Shown here piece after piece: positions 1 through 8,843 of a stretch of DNA of 54,690 bases; the stretch's first letter is position 1; each line of letters starts with the position of its first letter. A program made the translations under genes and the position numbers. The notes under the pieces are model-generated. The model saw nothing but the letters and a program-made list of their open reading frames with translations, was not told the DNA's origin and searched no databases. Source of the DNA: Cytophagaceae bacterium (GTDB lineage: Bacteria; Bacteroidota; Bacteroidia; Cytophagales; Spirosomataceae); the NCBI GenBank assembly GCA_017984215.1, contig JAGOAA010000008.1:2066-56755 (forward strand), given 5' to 3'.

Positions 1-3
1 AAT

Positions 4-606
4 CTATCTTAAATCATTCACCTCAACCCCCGGAAATGCTTTCTTATTAAACGTAAAGAAGGCATCATCTGCTCCTGCTTTCGGATTCAACTTTGTTACA
101 CTAAACAACTGCTTCTTACCTGATTTATTTACAATCGTCCAAGACTTTACGGTAAAGTCGGCCGTATTGATTTTAAGGCTAATATGCTTCACCTGAGCAG
201 CTTTCCCGCCGGGTACCATCTCAACAGTAGCAATGCCACCTGATTCGCCTACCAACGTGAACTTATAGCCTTTTTTGTCAAATGTGTAAATCTTCGCAGG
301 ATTCAAATCCCCATCGGCAGGATCGAAGGCTGAAATATTCACTTCATTGATTTCTTTGATGTAGGTCGCTACCTCTTTCCCATTATTAAATATTTCCTGC
401 CCCGCGGTCTTTAGTCGAAATTTAGTCCCTTTTACAGTAATCGATCCATTCATCGGATTTCCGCCATCGGTTTGATAGCTAAAATTCGCCGAAAACGAAC
501 CCATGCTTTTATATTTCTTCTGCATACCATCTATTAAACCGATGGCCTTATTCGCTTGCCCCCAAACAGGCAACGATAACAATAATAAAACGACTAGCTT
601 TTTCAT
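4..606 (-). CDS. LolA-like outer-membrane lipoprotein carrier
   Basis: A 200-residue periplasmic protein of the LolA-like family, which carries lipoproteins across the periplasm to the outer membrane. Residues 1-18 form a clean signal peptide (MKK, then a Leu/Val run ending VWGQA). The mature part is a beta-rich half-barrel pattern with an early SMGSFSANFSYQT strand and an IVNKSGKKQLF strand near the end, and there is no lipobox. Its ATG shares one base with the ftsK stop (TAATG), so the two are probably co-transcribed and translationally coupled. The stop codon lies at the very edge of the window, so the gene is complete. Family assignment is from overall pattern and the ftsK context; substrate specificity cannot be read. 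Confidence 0.8.
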   Translation of the reverse strand: MKKLVVLLLLSLPVWGQANKAIGLIDGMQKKYKSMGSFSANFSYQTDGGNPMNGSITVKGTKFRLKTAGQEIFNNGKEVATYIKEINEVNISAFDPADGDLNPAKIYTFDKKGYKFTLVGESGGIATVEMVPGGKAAQVKHISLKINTADFTVKSWTIVNKSGKKQLFSVTKLNPKAGADDAFFTFNKKAFPGVEVNDLR

Positions 607-3068
607 TACTTTAAATTTTTCAAAATTTCTTCTAACTCCGTTTCGGATTTCACGAGTACCTCGCGCGCTTTTGATCCACCAAACGAACCCACAATACCCG
701 CAGCCTCCAACTGATCAATCAAACGTCCCGCACGGTTATAACCTAATTTTAACTTACGCTGAATCAAGGACGTACTACCTTGCTGATGCATCACAACCAA
801 ACGTGCTGCTTCATCGAAAAACGAATCACGATCTCCTAAATCGACATCGCCACGATCTTGCCCTCCCATTTCATCCGCATCTGGCTCTGGCAACAAATAG
901 GCCGACGAATAACCTTGTTGGTTCCCTATAAAATCACAAATCTCTTCTACCTCTGGCGTATCCACAAAAGCACATTGTAAACGAATTACCTCAGAACCCA
1001 TGGACAATAGCATATCTCCCATACCCACCAATTGGTCTGCACCACCGGCATCCAAGATCGTACGAGAGTCAATTTTCGACATTACCTTGAACGATAAACG
1101 CGCAGGGAAATTGGCCTTAATCGTTCCCGTAATTACGTTCACAGAAGGACGTTGCGTGGCAACAACCAAGTGAATACCAATCGCACGCGCTAATTGGGCT
1201 AAACGCGCAATCGGATGTTCGACTTCCTTGCCGGCCGTCAACATCAAATCGGCTAATTCGTCAATCACCAAGACGATATAAGGCATAAAATCATGCTCAT
1301 TCGGATTCAATCGGCGATTGATAAATTTCGTGTTGTATTCCTTAATGTTACGACATCCCGCTTCTTTCAACTTATCGTAACGCATATCCATCTCCTTACA
1401 AAGCGAGTTCAAGGTCGCAACAACCTTCTTGGTATCCGTTATAATCGCCTCCGCAGAATCAGGCAAGCAGGCTAAGAAATGACGCTCTAATTTATTAAAC
1501 AAAGACAACTCAACCTTCTTTGGATCCACCAATACAAACTTCAACGTCGATGGGTGTTTCTTGTAAATCAAGGAAGTCAATAACATATTCAATCCAACCG
1601 ACTTACCTTGTCCAGTCGCTCCTGCCATCAATAAGTGAGGCATTTTGGCTAAATCGGCCACAAAAATCTCGTTCGAAATCGTCTTACCTAAGGTAATAGG
1701 CAAATCGTACGTAGACTTTTGGAATTTCTCTGAACCGATTACCGCACGCACAGGAACCATTTCACGATTCTTATTCGCAACCTCGATACCAATCGTTCCT
1801 TTACCCGGCATTTGACCGATGATACGAACGCCCATCGCTGCCAAAGAAAGTGATAAATCATCCTCCAGCGACGTGATTTTACTTACACGCACACCTGCTT
1901 TAGGAACAATCTCATACAAGGTAACCGTGGGCCCAATCGTCGCCTCAATCTTCTGAATTCCGATGCCATAGTTCAACAAGGTTTCAACAATTTTCTCCTT
2001 GTTTTCCTTCAGCTCATCCATCGTCACCTGTGTCGTCTGATTCTTCTGATCGTATTCTTTCAACAAATCGAGTGTTGGATAGACATATTTTGGCAAATCT
2101 GCCGTCGGGTCATATAAACCAAATTGGGCAACTAAATCATTGGCTTGAACAGCCGTAGTAGGTTGTGTTTCTTCTACCTCAATCGCCGCATCATCTTCAT
2201 CAGCCACCTTAAATGTAAATGGAGTTTCATCTACTTCTTCCAAAGCAGCATCCGCAATTTGCTCTTCTACAATAGGCAAATCAGCCGGCAATACATCCTC
2301 CACGTCATCTACCTTAACTGGCGGAACAAGTGGACGGTAAGTCTCTAAATCCTCATTATCCACATGAAACGATGGATCATCGTCATCATTAAACAAGGCC
2401 GCATCATCCTCGAATAATTCATCCGAAACTAATGCTCCACCGGAAGCAGCCGCTTGAACTTTAGCTTTGGCAGGGTTCCATTGGTAGAACAGAATCAAGA
2501 ACACGAGCCCGGCAAATCCTAAGGCAAAAATGGCTAAGTAACCGATCAATTGTATCAATTTCTCACTCACAAAATACCCTACACCTCCACCAATGGAATG
2601 AGGCAAGTCCAATTGATACACAAAAAATCCAGCTAATAAACTTCCCCAAATGATGTAGAAAATCACTTGCCAAGTCAAACGATCCAAGGGATAGATTTCC
2701 TTCTTGAAAATAAGTTTGATGGCCGACAAAAAGAATAAGGGAATCAACAATAAAGAAGACCAACCAAAAGTTCTGAATAAGAAAAAATGTGCAATTTTCG
2801 CACCCAATAAACCTGCCCAGTTTTTAACCGGAATGTCGGAACCTGCAATCACATCCAAGGCACCCTCAGAAACTTCACTTTGGTCTGCAACGCCTACGAA
2901 GAAACTCGACAAAAAAGCGAAAAGCAAAAGAAACCCAATAAGAGACAAAAAGCATCCGAAAATCAATCGAACGCGGTATGCAATCTCGGCAGGTGTCTTA
3001 GGTTTCCTGTTTTCAGTATCAAAATTAATTTGAAGGGTACTCGTAGGATTTACTATCTTCTTGGCCAT
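606..3068 (-). CDS. ftsK: DNA translocase FtsK
   Basis: An 820-residue septal DNA translocase that pumps chromosome ends through the closing septum and activates XerCD recombination at dif. The N-terminus has four membrane segments (about residues 30-195), followed by an acidic linker rich in Asp/Glu (about 215-310). The motor has Walker A GATGQGKS near 484, Walker B VLVIDELADL near 600 and the ATQRPSVNVITG motif. The C-terminal winged-helix gamma domain (GSTSLIQRKLKLGYNRAGRLID) would read polar KOPS-type sequences. The length suits the short-linker form of Bacteroidota. The gene is directly followed by the lolA-like gene. A XerD-type recombinase, its expected partner, is at 10456-11370. Confidence 0.95.
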   Translation of the reverse strand: MAKKIVNPTSTLQINFDTENRKPKTPAEIAYRVRLIFGCFLSLIGFLLLFAFLSSFFVGVADQSEVSEGALDVIAGSDIPVKNWAGLLGAKIAHFFLFRTFGWSSLLLIPLFFLSAIKLIFKKEIYPLDRLTWQVIFYIIWGSLLAGFFVYQLDLPHSIGGGVGYFVSEKLIQLIGYLAIFALGFAGLVFLILFYQWNPAKAKVQAAASGGALVSDELFEDDAALFNDDDDPSFHVDNEDLETYRPLVPPVKVDDVEDVLPADLPIVEEQIADAALEEVDETPFTFKVADEDDAAIEVEETQPTTAVQANDLVAQFGLYDPTADLPKYVYPTLDLLKEYDQKNQTTQVTMDELKENKEKIVETLLNYGIGIQKIEATIGPTVTLYEIVPKAGVRVSKITSLEDDLSLSLAAMGVRIIGQMPGKGTIGIEVANKNREMVPVRAVIGSEKFQKSTYDLPITLGKTISNEIFVADLAKMPHLLMAGATGQGKSVGLNMLLTSLIYKKHPSTLKFVLVDPKKVELSLFNKLERHFLACLPDSAEAIITDTKKVVATLNSLCKEMDMRYDKLKEAGCRNIKEYNTKFINRRLNPNEHDFMPYIVLVIDELADLMLTAGKEVEHPIARLAQLARAIGIHLVVATQRPSVNVITGTIKANFPARLSFKVMSKIDSRTILDAGGADQLVGMGDMLLSMGSEVIRLQCAFVDTPEVEEICDFIGNQQGYSSAYLLPEPDADEMGGQDRGDVDLGDRDSFFDEAARLVVMHQQGSTSLIQRKLKLGYNRAGRLIDQLEAAGIVGSFGGSKAREVLVKSETELEEILKNLK

Positions 3069-3131
3069 CTAAGAAACAATCATATTTAACATATAAATTT
3101 CGACTTTTTGATTCGATTTACAAAATCAATT

Positions 3132-4166
3132 TTATAGACCCGCCTGAACGATTCCTTGATTAATATCTTTGATCAAACCCGGACCTTCATAAATGAATCC
3201 CGTATAAATTTGCACCAAACTCGCTCCGGCACTCAATTTCTCAATGGCATCTGCCGCAGAATGAATCCCTCCTACTCCGATGATCGGTATTTGTCCATTT
3301 GACTTTTGATGTACATAGGCAATTACTTCCGTCGAACGCGCACGGACCGGCTTACCGCTCAATCCGCCTTGTTGGGCCTTGAGCGTATCCTCAGACAGCA
3401 AGCCTTCCCTCGACAAAGTCGTATTCGTGGCAATTAAGCCTGCAATCTTGGTAGATAATACAATTTCAATTACATCATCCAATTGTTCATTCGTCAAATC
3501 AGGGGCAATCTTAAGTAAGATTGGCTTTTGTTTCGGCTTAGCAGCATTTAACGATTGAAGCCGCAACAACAAATTTTGCAAGGGCTCCTTCTCTTGCAAG
3601 GCGCGTAAATTAGGGGTATTGGGAGAACTTACATTGACCACAAAATAATCCACAACATCATACAATGCCTCAAATCCTTGGCAATAATCTTCATCTGCCT
3701 CCTCGTTTGGTGTAACTTTATTCTTACCTAAATTCCCTCCGATAATCACCTGCGATTTGCGGTTTTGCAAACGCAATTTCATCGCATCCAAGCCTTCATT
3801 ATTGAAACCCATCCGATTAATTATCCCGCCATCCGCAGGCAAACGAAATAAACGCGGTTTGTCATTACCCAGTTGGGCTTTCGGAGTAACGGTTCCAACC
3901 TCAATAAAACCGAAGCCCAAATGGGAGAATTCATCCACCAATAAGGCATTCTTATCAAAACCTGCTGCTAATCCGACGGGATTGGGAAATTTGATTCCAA
4001 AAACCGTTCGAGCTAAACTTGGATGCTCATATCCATAAACCCATCGAAACAAGGCGGGAACGCCTGGCATCTTCATGGAAAACTTGATGATGTCTGCAAG
4101 CAAATAATGTGCGCGTTCAGGATCAAACAGGAAAAAGAATGGCTTGATAAGGTACTGATAAAACAT
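3132..4166 (-). CDS. pyrD: Dihydroorotate dehydrogenase (quinone), class 2
   Basis: 344 residues. It oxidises dihydroorotate to orotate in pyrimidine synthesis, passing electrons from FMN to membrane quinone. The N-terminal stretch ([17 protein letters not shown]) is the amphipathic membrane-binding extension typical of class 2 enzymes. The FMN-site motif [13 protein letters not shown], the NRMGFNNEG motif and [12 protein letters not shown] (about residues 178-190, with the serine base of class 2 enzymes) are all present, and the C-terminal IIGVGGI phosphate-binding motif is intact. It is transcribed alone, divergent from the alpha-E module, with a Bacteroidota -7 box about 27 bases upstream. 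Confidence 0.95.
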   Translation of the reverse strand: MFYQYLIKPFFFLFDPERAHYLLADIIKFSMKMPGVPALFRWVYGYEHPSLARTVFGIKFPNPVGLAAGFDKNALLVDEFSHLGFGFIEVGTVTPKAQLGNDKPRLFRLPADGGIINRMGFNNEGLDAMKLRLQNRKSQVIIGGNLGKNKVTPNEEADEDYCQGFEALYDVVDYFVVNVSSPNTPNLRALQEKEPLQNLLLRLQSLNAAKPKQKPILLKIAPDLTNEQLDDVIEIVLSTKIAGLIATNTTLSREGLLSEDTLKAQQGGLSGKPVRARSTEVIAYVHQKSNGQIPIIGVGGIHSAADAIEKLSAGASLVQIYTGFIYEGPGLIKDINQGIVQAGL

Positions 4167-4192
4167 AAATTGGGATTCAAAAAGCTATTTAA

Positions 4193-4200
4193 CAAAAATA
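4193..4200 (-). promoter_or_regulatory. Putative -7 promoter element of pyrD
   Basis: On the minus strand these bases read TATTTTTG, an exact match to the Bacteroidota -7 consensus TAnnTTTG, and would give a leader of about 20 bases before the pyrD ATG. No TTTG is found at the -33 position (19-21 bases upstream), so only half of the promoter is supported. Confidence 0.4.
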
Positions 4201-4357
4201 CAAAATGCCCTTAAGATTATGGGAATAAATCAAGGATAATCTGAAGTTTCTCGGGACTTTTTAAAATAACGCCCACAAGCGTGTGGCCAACTCAAAAAAA
4301 AGGCTAATTTTAAAAATACCTTATCGGGTAATCAAGCATTTAAAATTTATTAAGCCT

Positions 4358-5320
4358 ATGTTAAGTCGTGTAGCAAACTCCATCTATTGGATGAATCGGT
4401 ACATTGAACGTGCAGACAATTATGCGCGTTTCATATCAGTCAACTTCAATCTTGCCCTAGATTTACCACCCAATGTCCCTGAACAATGGGAACCTTTAAT
4501 TGTCGCCACGGCAGATCATTACAATTTCTTTGAACACTATCCGACTGCAAACAGAGAAAATGTCCTCTACTTCATGACATTCGATGAAAGCAATCCGAAC
4601 TCCATTTTATCTTGCCTGTACAGCGCACGTGAAAACGCACGTACAATCCGGGAAAGCATTTCGCGGGAGATGTGGGAATATGTCAACCAAATTTACTGGA
4701 AAGTAAAAGACCGCGTCGAAGGCAGTAAAGAATGGGAAATATCCCGCTACCAAGGCTTTTTAGAAGAAATCAAATCCGGCAGTCAATTGTTCTACGGGAT
4801 TGTAGATTCCACGATTACACGTGGCGAAGGCTGGCATTTTGGCCAATTAGGCAAATTACTAGAGCGAGCTGATAAAACAACGCGCTTTTTGGATGTGAAA
4901 TATTTCACACTGCTACCCGACATTGAAGCGATTGGTTCGCCGCTTGACCTCTTATTATGGTCGGCAGTTCTGAAATCCAACTCGGCCTACAACATGTACC
5001 GTCAGCAATACAAGGTCATCAACCCCAAAAACATCGTGGAGTTTTTGATTTTAGACAAAAGCTTTCCGCGTTCCGTGGTGCATTGCTTGCAAGAGGCAGA
5101 AGCTTCCTTGTATGCAATCTCGGGCACATCTTCCGACCATGGTTATTCCAATCCTGCGGAAAAAAAGGTCTCCAAATTGCTTTCTGAAGTTCAATTTACC
5201 GAGATTGATGACATCCTAACCACGGGACTTCATCAGTTTTTAGATAATTTCCAAAGCAAAAACAATGAAATTGGACAAACCATTTTCAATACCTATTTCG
5301 ATTTGAAGCCGGTCAGCTAA
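4358..5320 (+). CDS. Alpha-E domain protein (Anbu/transglutaminase module)
   Basis: 320 residues of almost entirely helical sequence. It begins MLSRVANSIYWMNRYIERADNY, the hallmark N-terminus of alpha-E (DUF403) proteins. I chose the ATG at 4358 because this motif starts there; the reading frame continues upstream to a GTG at 4283, but that extension is a lysine-rich stretch unlike the family. Other family-like segments are SILSCLYSARENARTIRESISREMW and GKLLERADKTTRFLDVKY. The biochemical role of alpha-E proteins is not established. They travel with circularly permuted ATP-grasp enzymes, transglutaminases and Anbu peptidases, and have been proposed to serve peptide ligation. Anbu and transglutaminase follow here. 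The ATP-grasp gene, usually just upstream, is absent and pyrD sits there instead. Confidence 0.85.
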   Translation: MLSRVANSIYWMNRYIERADNYARFISVNFNLALDLPPNVPEQWEPLIVATADHYNFFEHYPTANRENVLYFMTFDESNPNSILSCLYSARENARTIRESISREMWEYVNQIYWKVKDRVEGSKEWEISRYQGFLEEIKSGSQLFYGIVDSTITRGEGWHFGQLGKLLERADKTTRFLDVKYFTLLPDIEAIGSPLDLLLWSAVLKSNSAYNMYRQQYKVINPKNIVEFLILDKSFPRSVVHCLQEAEASLYAISGTSSDHGYSNPAEKKVSKLLSEVQFTEIDDILTTGLHQFLDNFQSKNNEIGQTIFNTYFDLKPVS

Positions 5321-5376
5321 TCCAGCATCTCAAATTTAATTTGTAATATTGCGCTCCCATTTGCCACCCATCATTT

Positions 5377-6105
5377 ATGACATACTGTTTAGGAATCACC
5401 GTTAAAGAAGGTCTTATTGCCATTGCAGATACCCGAATCACTGCGGGGAATGAAATGTATTCCAATAAGAAAATTTCGATTCATGAAATCAATAAACATA
5501 GTTTATTCATCATGACTGCGGGGTTACGCTCAGTACGCGACAAAGCCGTTACCTATTTTAATCAGAAAATAAAAGAGGAAGAGTCAAGCTACGATTACAT
5601 GTTCCAAGCCGCGACGGCATTTGGACAAATGTTGAAAAAAGTGGCACAAGAAGACCGTGAGTCATTAGAAAAAGAAGGATACAATTTCAATCTACATGCC
5701 ATCGTAGGAGGGCAAATGCCCAAAGACAGTGAACATAAATTGTTCCTCATCTTCCCAGAAGGCAACTGGATTGAAATCAATGATGGCTTGAAATACCAAA
5801 TCATAGGAAACTCCAACTACGGAAAACCGCTATTGAATCGTAACCTAAGTTTCGAAACACCGCTCAAAGACGCACTCAAAATGGGCTTCTTGTCTTTTGA
5901 TGCTACGCAAGTGAGTACCAATGATGTAGATTATCCGATTGATATTGTAGTCTACGAAAAAGACAGTTTCAAAGCCAAAGAAATTCGATTACATAAAGAA
6001 GACATGCAAAAGATTTCCGATGAATGGAACTTGGCCTTGCGTAATTCGCTCGAAACGATCGATGAACACTGGATGAAAAGCTTGCTTACCTTAGCTTCCA
6101 AATGA
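5377..6105 (+). CDS. Anbu-type proteasome-like peptidase
   Basis: 242 residues of the Anbu (ancestral beta subunit) family, an Ntn-hydrolase related to 20S proteasome and HslV subunits. The start MTYCLGI is decisive: removing Met exposes Thr2, the expected N-terminal nucleophile, and there is no propeptide. The proteasome-fold pattern continues with GLIAIADTRITAG (conserved Asp/Arg) and SIHEINKHSLFIMTAGLRSVRD. Known Anbu proteins form open helical or ring assemblies with poorly defined peptidase activity. The stop codon overlaps the transglutaminase ATG (ATGA), so they are coupled, and the alpha-E gene ends 56 bases upstream. Substrate is unknown. Confidence 0.88.
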   Translation: MTYCLGITVKEGLIAIADTRITAGNEMYSNKKISIHEINKHSLFIMTAGLRSVRDKAVTYFNQKIKEEESSYDYMFQAATAFGQMLKKVAQEDRESLEKEGYNFNLHAIVGGQMPKDSEHKLFLIFPEGNWIEINDGLKYQIIGNSNYGKPLLNRNLSFETPLKDALKMGFLSFDATQVSTNDVDYPIDIVVYEKDSFKAKEIRLHKEDMQKISDEWNLALRNSLETIDEHWMKSLLTLASK

Positions 6106-6956
6106 TCGCCAAAATACACCACAGCCTTCAGTATCAATACAGTGAACCCGTCACATTGGATCCCCATATCTTGTATTTACACCCAAGAAAAAGCTCCCTA
6201 TTGACCGTTCAATCCTTTGAATTAAGCATTGAACCAACACCCGTGCAGATTTCCAAAAATCTAGATCCAGAGGGCAATATTCAAAACATCTTGTTTTTTA
6301 AAGAGCCCACAAATTTCCTAAATATCCGTGTGCAAGCACAAGTAGAGACGACCGAGTTTAATCCATTCGATTTCGTTTACTTCCCCTTTGAAAGCAAGCG
6401 TTTGCCTATGCGCTATTCAGATTCTTATTTGAAAACGCTTAGCCCTTATTTAGGCCTTGAAGGAGTAACATCGGTGGTGGAGCAAACGGCCCGCCAATTA
6501 GCATCCCAGGTCCGATATGAAACATCTGAATTTTTAATGCAGATCAATGAATTCATCTACAAAAACTTTGCTTACGAAATTCGCGAAGAAGGCGCACCCA
6601 ACACACCTGAATATACCTTATTAAACAGAAAAGGTTCTTGCAGGGATTATGCTGTCTTATTTTCTGCCTTGTGCAGAACGATGGGATTAGCTACCCGATT
6701 CGTATCGGGTTATTACACAGGTGCCGCTCCAGTAGATGTACCGAATCAAACCCATCATTTACATGCATGGGTGGAAGTGTTTTTACCCGGTGGTGGATGG
6801 AGAGGTTATGACCCCACGCAACACGAAGTTGTATCCGGCAATCATATTCCCTTAGCAGCTTCTTGCTTACCCGAAGAAATCACACCGGTTTATGGCACAT
6901 ACCGAGGCATGGCTGTTTCAACCTTAACAACAGAAGTTTTTATTGAGCGAATTTAG
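6102..6956 (+). CDS. Transglutaminase-like cysteine peptidase
   Basis: 284 residues. The N-terminal half (1-110) is the beta-rich bacterial transglutaminase N-domain (IHHSLQYQYSEPVTLDPHILYLHPR). The core has the catalytic triad: Cys near 180 in GSCRDYAVLFSALCR, His near 220 in HLHAWVEVFLPG and Asp near 236 in GYDPTQ. It lacks a signal peptide, so it is probably cytoplasmic. Such proteins may hydrolyse or ligate amide bonds; the conserved association with Anbu and alpha-E points to handling of a peptide product. The final four bases overlap the stop of mlaE on the other strand. Confidence 0.88.
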   Translation: MIAKIHHSLQYQYSEPVTLDPHILYLHPRKSSLLTVQSFELSIEPTPVQISKNLDPEGNIQNILFFKEPTNFLNIRVQAQVETTEFNPFDFVYFPFESKRLPMRYSDSYLKTLSPYLGLEGVTSVVEQTARQLASQVRYETSEFLMQINEFIYKNFAYEIREEGAPNTPEYTLLNRKGSCRDYAVLFSALCRTMGLATRFVSGYYTGAAPVDVPNQTHHLHAWVEVFLPGGGWRGYDPTQHEVVSGNHIPLAASCLPEEITPVYGTYRGMAVSTLTTEVFIERI

Positions 6957-7684
6957 CCTACCAATAACTGGGCTAATAAGTAATCGGCAATTAGAATCGC
7001 GATACATGAATTTGTAACAGCTGCCGTACTTGCTTTTCCTACCTCGTAAGCTCCTCCTTTGGTGTAAAACCCTTGAAATGCGGCAATTGACGCGACCAAG
7101 AATCCAAACACAACCGATTTAATAATCGCAAAAATCACATAACTCGGTTTGAACGCAAACTGCAGGCCATAAATATATTCTTGCTGGGTTACTGAACCTG
7201 TCAACCATCCTGCCAAATACCCTCCGTAAATGCCAAGAAAACAGGCAAGGGTTACCAGCATGGGAAATGTTACCATGGAGGCAATCATTTTGGGTAAAAT
7301 CAAATAGGAAGAAGAATTTATTCCCATGACCTCCAGCGCATCAATTTGTTCTGAAATACGCATGGTACCTAATTGGCTCGCGATATTGGATCCGATTTTC
7401 CCGGCTAAAACAACACAAGTAATCGTAGGTCCTAACTCCAAAATCGTCGAATCCCGAACAATTAAGCTAATGATGTATTTGGGTACAAAAGGATTGTCCA
7501 TGTTGGCAGCCGTTTGCACACAAGTCACCGCCCCTAAAAAAGATGCCACAATGGTTACAATTAACATGGAATTAATCCCAATATCCTTGCATTCTTGCAT
7601 CGTTAATGCCCAATACACCCGAAATTTCTCAGGATTTGTAAAAAGCTTACTCAGGAAGATTAAATATTTGCCTAATTTTGACAT
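6953..7684 (-). CDS. mlaE: MlaE-family lipid ABC transporter permease
   Basis: 243 residues with about five to six membrane segments, matching the MlaE permease of the Mla/MCE phospholipid transporter between inner and outer membrane. Family segments include FLGAVTCVQTAANM, LELGPTITCVVLAGKIGSNIASQLGTMRISEQIDALEVMGI (the coupling-helix region) and GFYTKGGAYEVGKASTAAVTNSC. The ATPase partner of this type is not adjacent but lies at 49638-50372, and no MCE-domain substrate-binding gene is in the window. Convergent with the transglutaminase gene, overlapping by four bases. Confidence 0.9.
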   Translation of the reverse strand: MSKLGKYLIFLSKLFTNPEKFRVYWALTMQECKDIGINSMLIVTIVASFLGAVTCVQTAANMDNPFVPKYIISLIVRDSTILELGPTITCVVLAGKIGSNIASQLGTMRISEQIDALEVMGINSSSYLILPKMIASMVTFPMLVTLACFLGIYGGYLAGWLTGSVTQQEYIYGLQFAFKPSYVIFAIIKSVVFGFLVASIAAFQGFYTKGGAYEVGKASTAAVTNSCIAILIADYLLAQLLVG

Positions 7685-7721
7685 GCGTTTGAATTTAAGA
7701 ACGCGCTAAGTCTCAAAGATA

Positions 7722-8423
7722 ATGAACAAATCCGTAGTTATAAGTGGAGGAAGCCAAGGAATTGGCAAAGCACTCGTAAAAAAGTTTTTAGCCGAACAAT
7801 TTACGGTGTATACCTGTTCCCGCAACCAATCGAAATTAGATGCACTGGCTGCTGAATTGGGATCTGATCGCCTTCATACCTTTGCGGCCGACTTGAGTCA
7901 AAAAAATCAAGTTCTTGATTTTGCCGCTTGGGTCTTAAAGCATACGAACCAGGTAGACGTCCTTGTCAACAATACGGGCGTATTCATCCCCGGTCAGATC
8001 CAAAACGAAGCGGAAGACTTACTTGAAAAGACAATCGAAACGAATTTATATAGCGCCTATCATTTGACACGCGCCTTATTACCCACTTTCCAGGCTAAAA
8101 AAGCCGGACATATTTTCAGCATCTGCTCGACAGCTTCCATTACGGCTTACACACTTGGCGGATCGTATTGTATCAGCAAATTCGCCCTACTTGGATTCAC
8201 CAAAGTCCTTCGTGAGGAACTGAAAAATCAAGGAATCAAGGTAACGGCTATCCTTCCAGGCGCAACACTTACTCCTTCATGGGATGGCGTTGAACTTCCT
8301 GAATCGCGTTTCATTCCCGCTGATGATGTGGCACAAACCATTTGGTCGGCCTATCAAATGAGCCCATCCACCGTTTTAGAAGAAATCTTAATTCGTCCAC
8401 AATTAGGCGATATTGATTTATGA
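7722..8423 (+). CDS. Short-chain dehydrogenase/reductase
   Basis: 233-residue classical SDR with a Rossmann fold. The nucleotide motif is GGSQGIG (residues 9-15), the structural motif is NNTG near 86-90, the catalytic Ser is in the ICSTAS segment and the active site is YCISK near 148-152. An Arg/Ser-containing stretch (CSRNQSK) after beta-2 suggests NADPH preference. Substrate cannot be predicted. Its stop overlaps the tsaE ATG (ATGA), so it is in an operon with tsaE, the alanine dehydrogenase-like gene and the small unknown protein. It starts 37 bases from the divergent mlaE. Confidence 0.85.
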   Translation: MNKSVVISGGSQGIGKALVKKFLAEQFTVYTCSRNQSKLDALAAELGSDRLHTFAADLSQKNQVLDFAAWVLKHTNQVDVLVNNTGVFIPGQIQNEAEDLLEKTIETNLYSAYHLTRALLPTFQAKKAGHIFSICSTASITAYTLGGSYCISKFALLGFTKVLREELKNQGIKVTAILPGATLTPSWDGVELPESRFIPADDVAQTIWSAYQMSPSTVLEEILIRPQLGDIDL

Positions 8424-8842
8424 GAACTTTGGAATCCTATACATTAGCTGACTTACCTGTCGTTGCCAAAGAAATGATTGAATCATTGCAAGGGGCACCG
8501 CGCGTATGGTTATTTCGCGGTCAGATGGGCGCAGGAAAAACAACGCTTAGCAAGGAACTCTTATTACAATTAGGAGTAGGCCAAAATGTACAAAGCCCTA
8601 CGTTTTCTTTAGTGAATGAGTATCAAACCAAAACAGGCGAAATTATTTACCATTTCGATTTATACCGATTAAAAAATATCCAAGAGGCACTTGCCATTGG
8701 TATAGAAGAATATTTAGATTCAGGAAATTATTGTTTAATCGAATGGCCTGAACAAGCAGAAGAACTTTGGGATTTCCCACATGTTAACGTGGAAATAGAG
8801 GCAATCAATGAAGTTCAACGAAAATTAACTCTATCTTGCTAA
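8420..8842 (+). CDS. tsaE: tRNA t6A synthesis ATPase TsaE
   Basis: 140 residues, the normal size for TsaE, the ATPase that supports TsaD/TsaB in making threonylcarbamoyl-adenosine at position 37 of ANN-decoding tRNAs. It has Walker A GQMGAGKTT (about 34-42), the switch-like SPTFSLVNEY, the family signature YHFDLYRL and the late LIEWPE motif. It overlaps the SDR gene upstream and is one base from the next gene. TcdA, which acts on t6A afterwards, is encoded at 15794-16567; tsaB, tsaC and tsaD are not in the window. Confidence 0.93.
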   Translation: MRTLESYTLADLPVVAKEMIESLQGAPRVWLFRGQMGAGKTTLSKELLLQLGVGQNVQSPTFSLVNEYQTKTGEIIYHFDLYRLKNIQEALAIGIEEYLDSGNYCLIEWPEQAEELWDFPHVNVEIEAINEVQRKLTLSC

Positions 8843-8843
8843 G

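Noticed and set aside
503-931. 142-codon open frame on the plus strand
   Set aside because: It lies antisense to lolA and ftsK, has no family-like sequence and is explained by the codon use of those genes.
4271-4286. Short palindrome CCACA-AGCG-TGTGG upstream of the alpha-E gene
   Set aside because: Only five pairs, no repeat elsewhere in the window and no T-run; too weak to call an operator or terminator.
4283-4357. Upstream extension of the alpha-E frame starting at GTG 4283
   Set aside because: The extra 25 residues are lysine-rich and unlike the family, whose proteins start at MLSRVANSIYW; there is a proper ATG at 4358.
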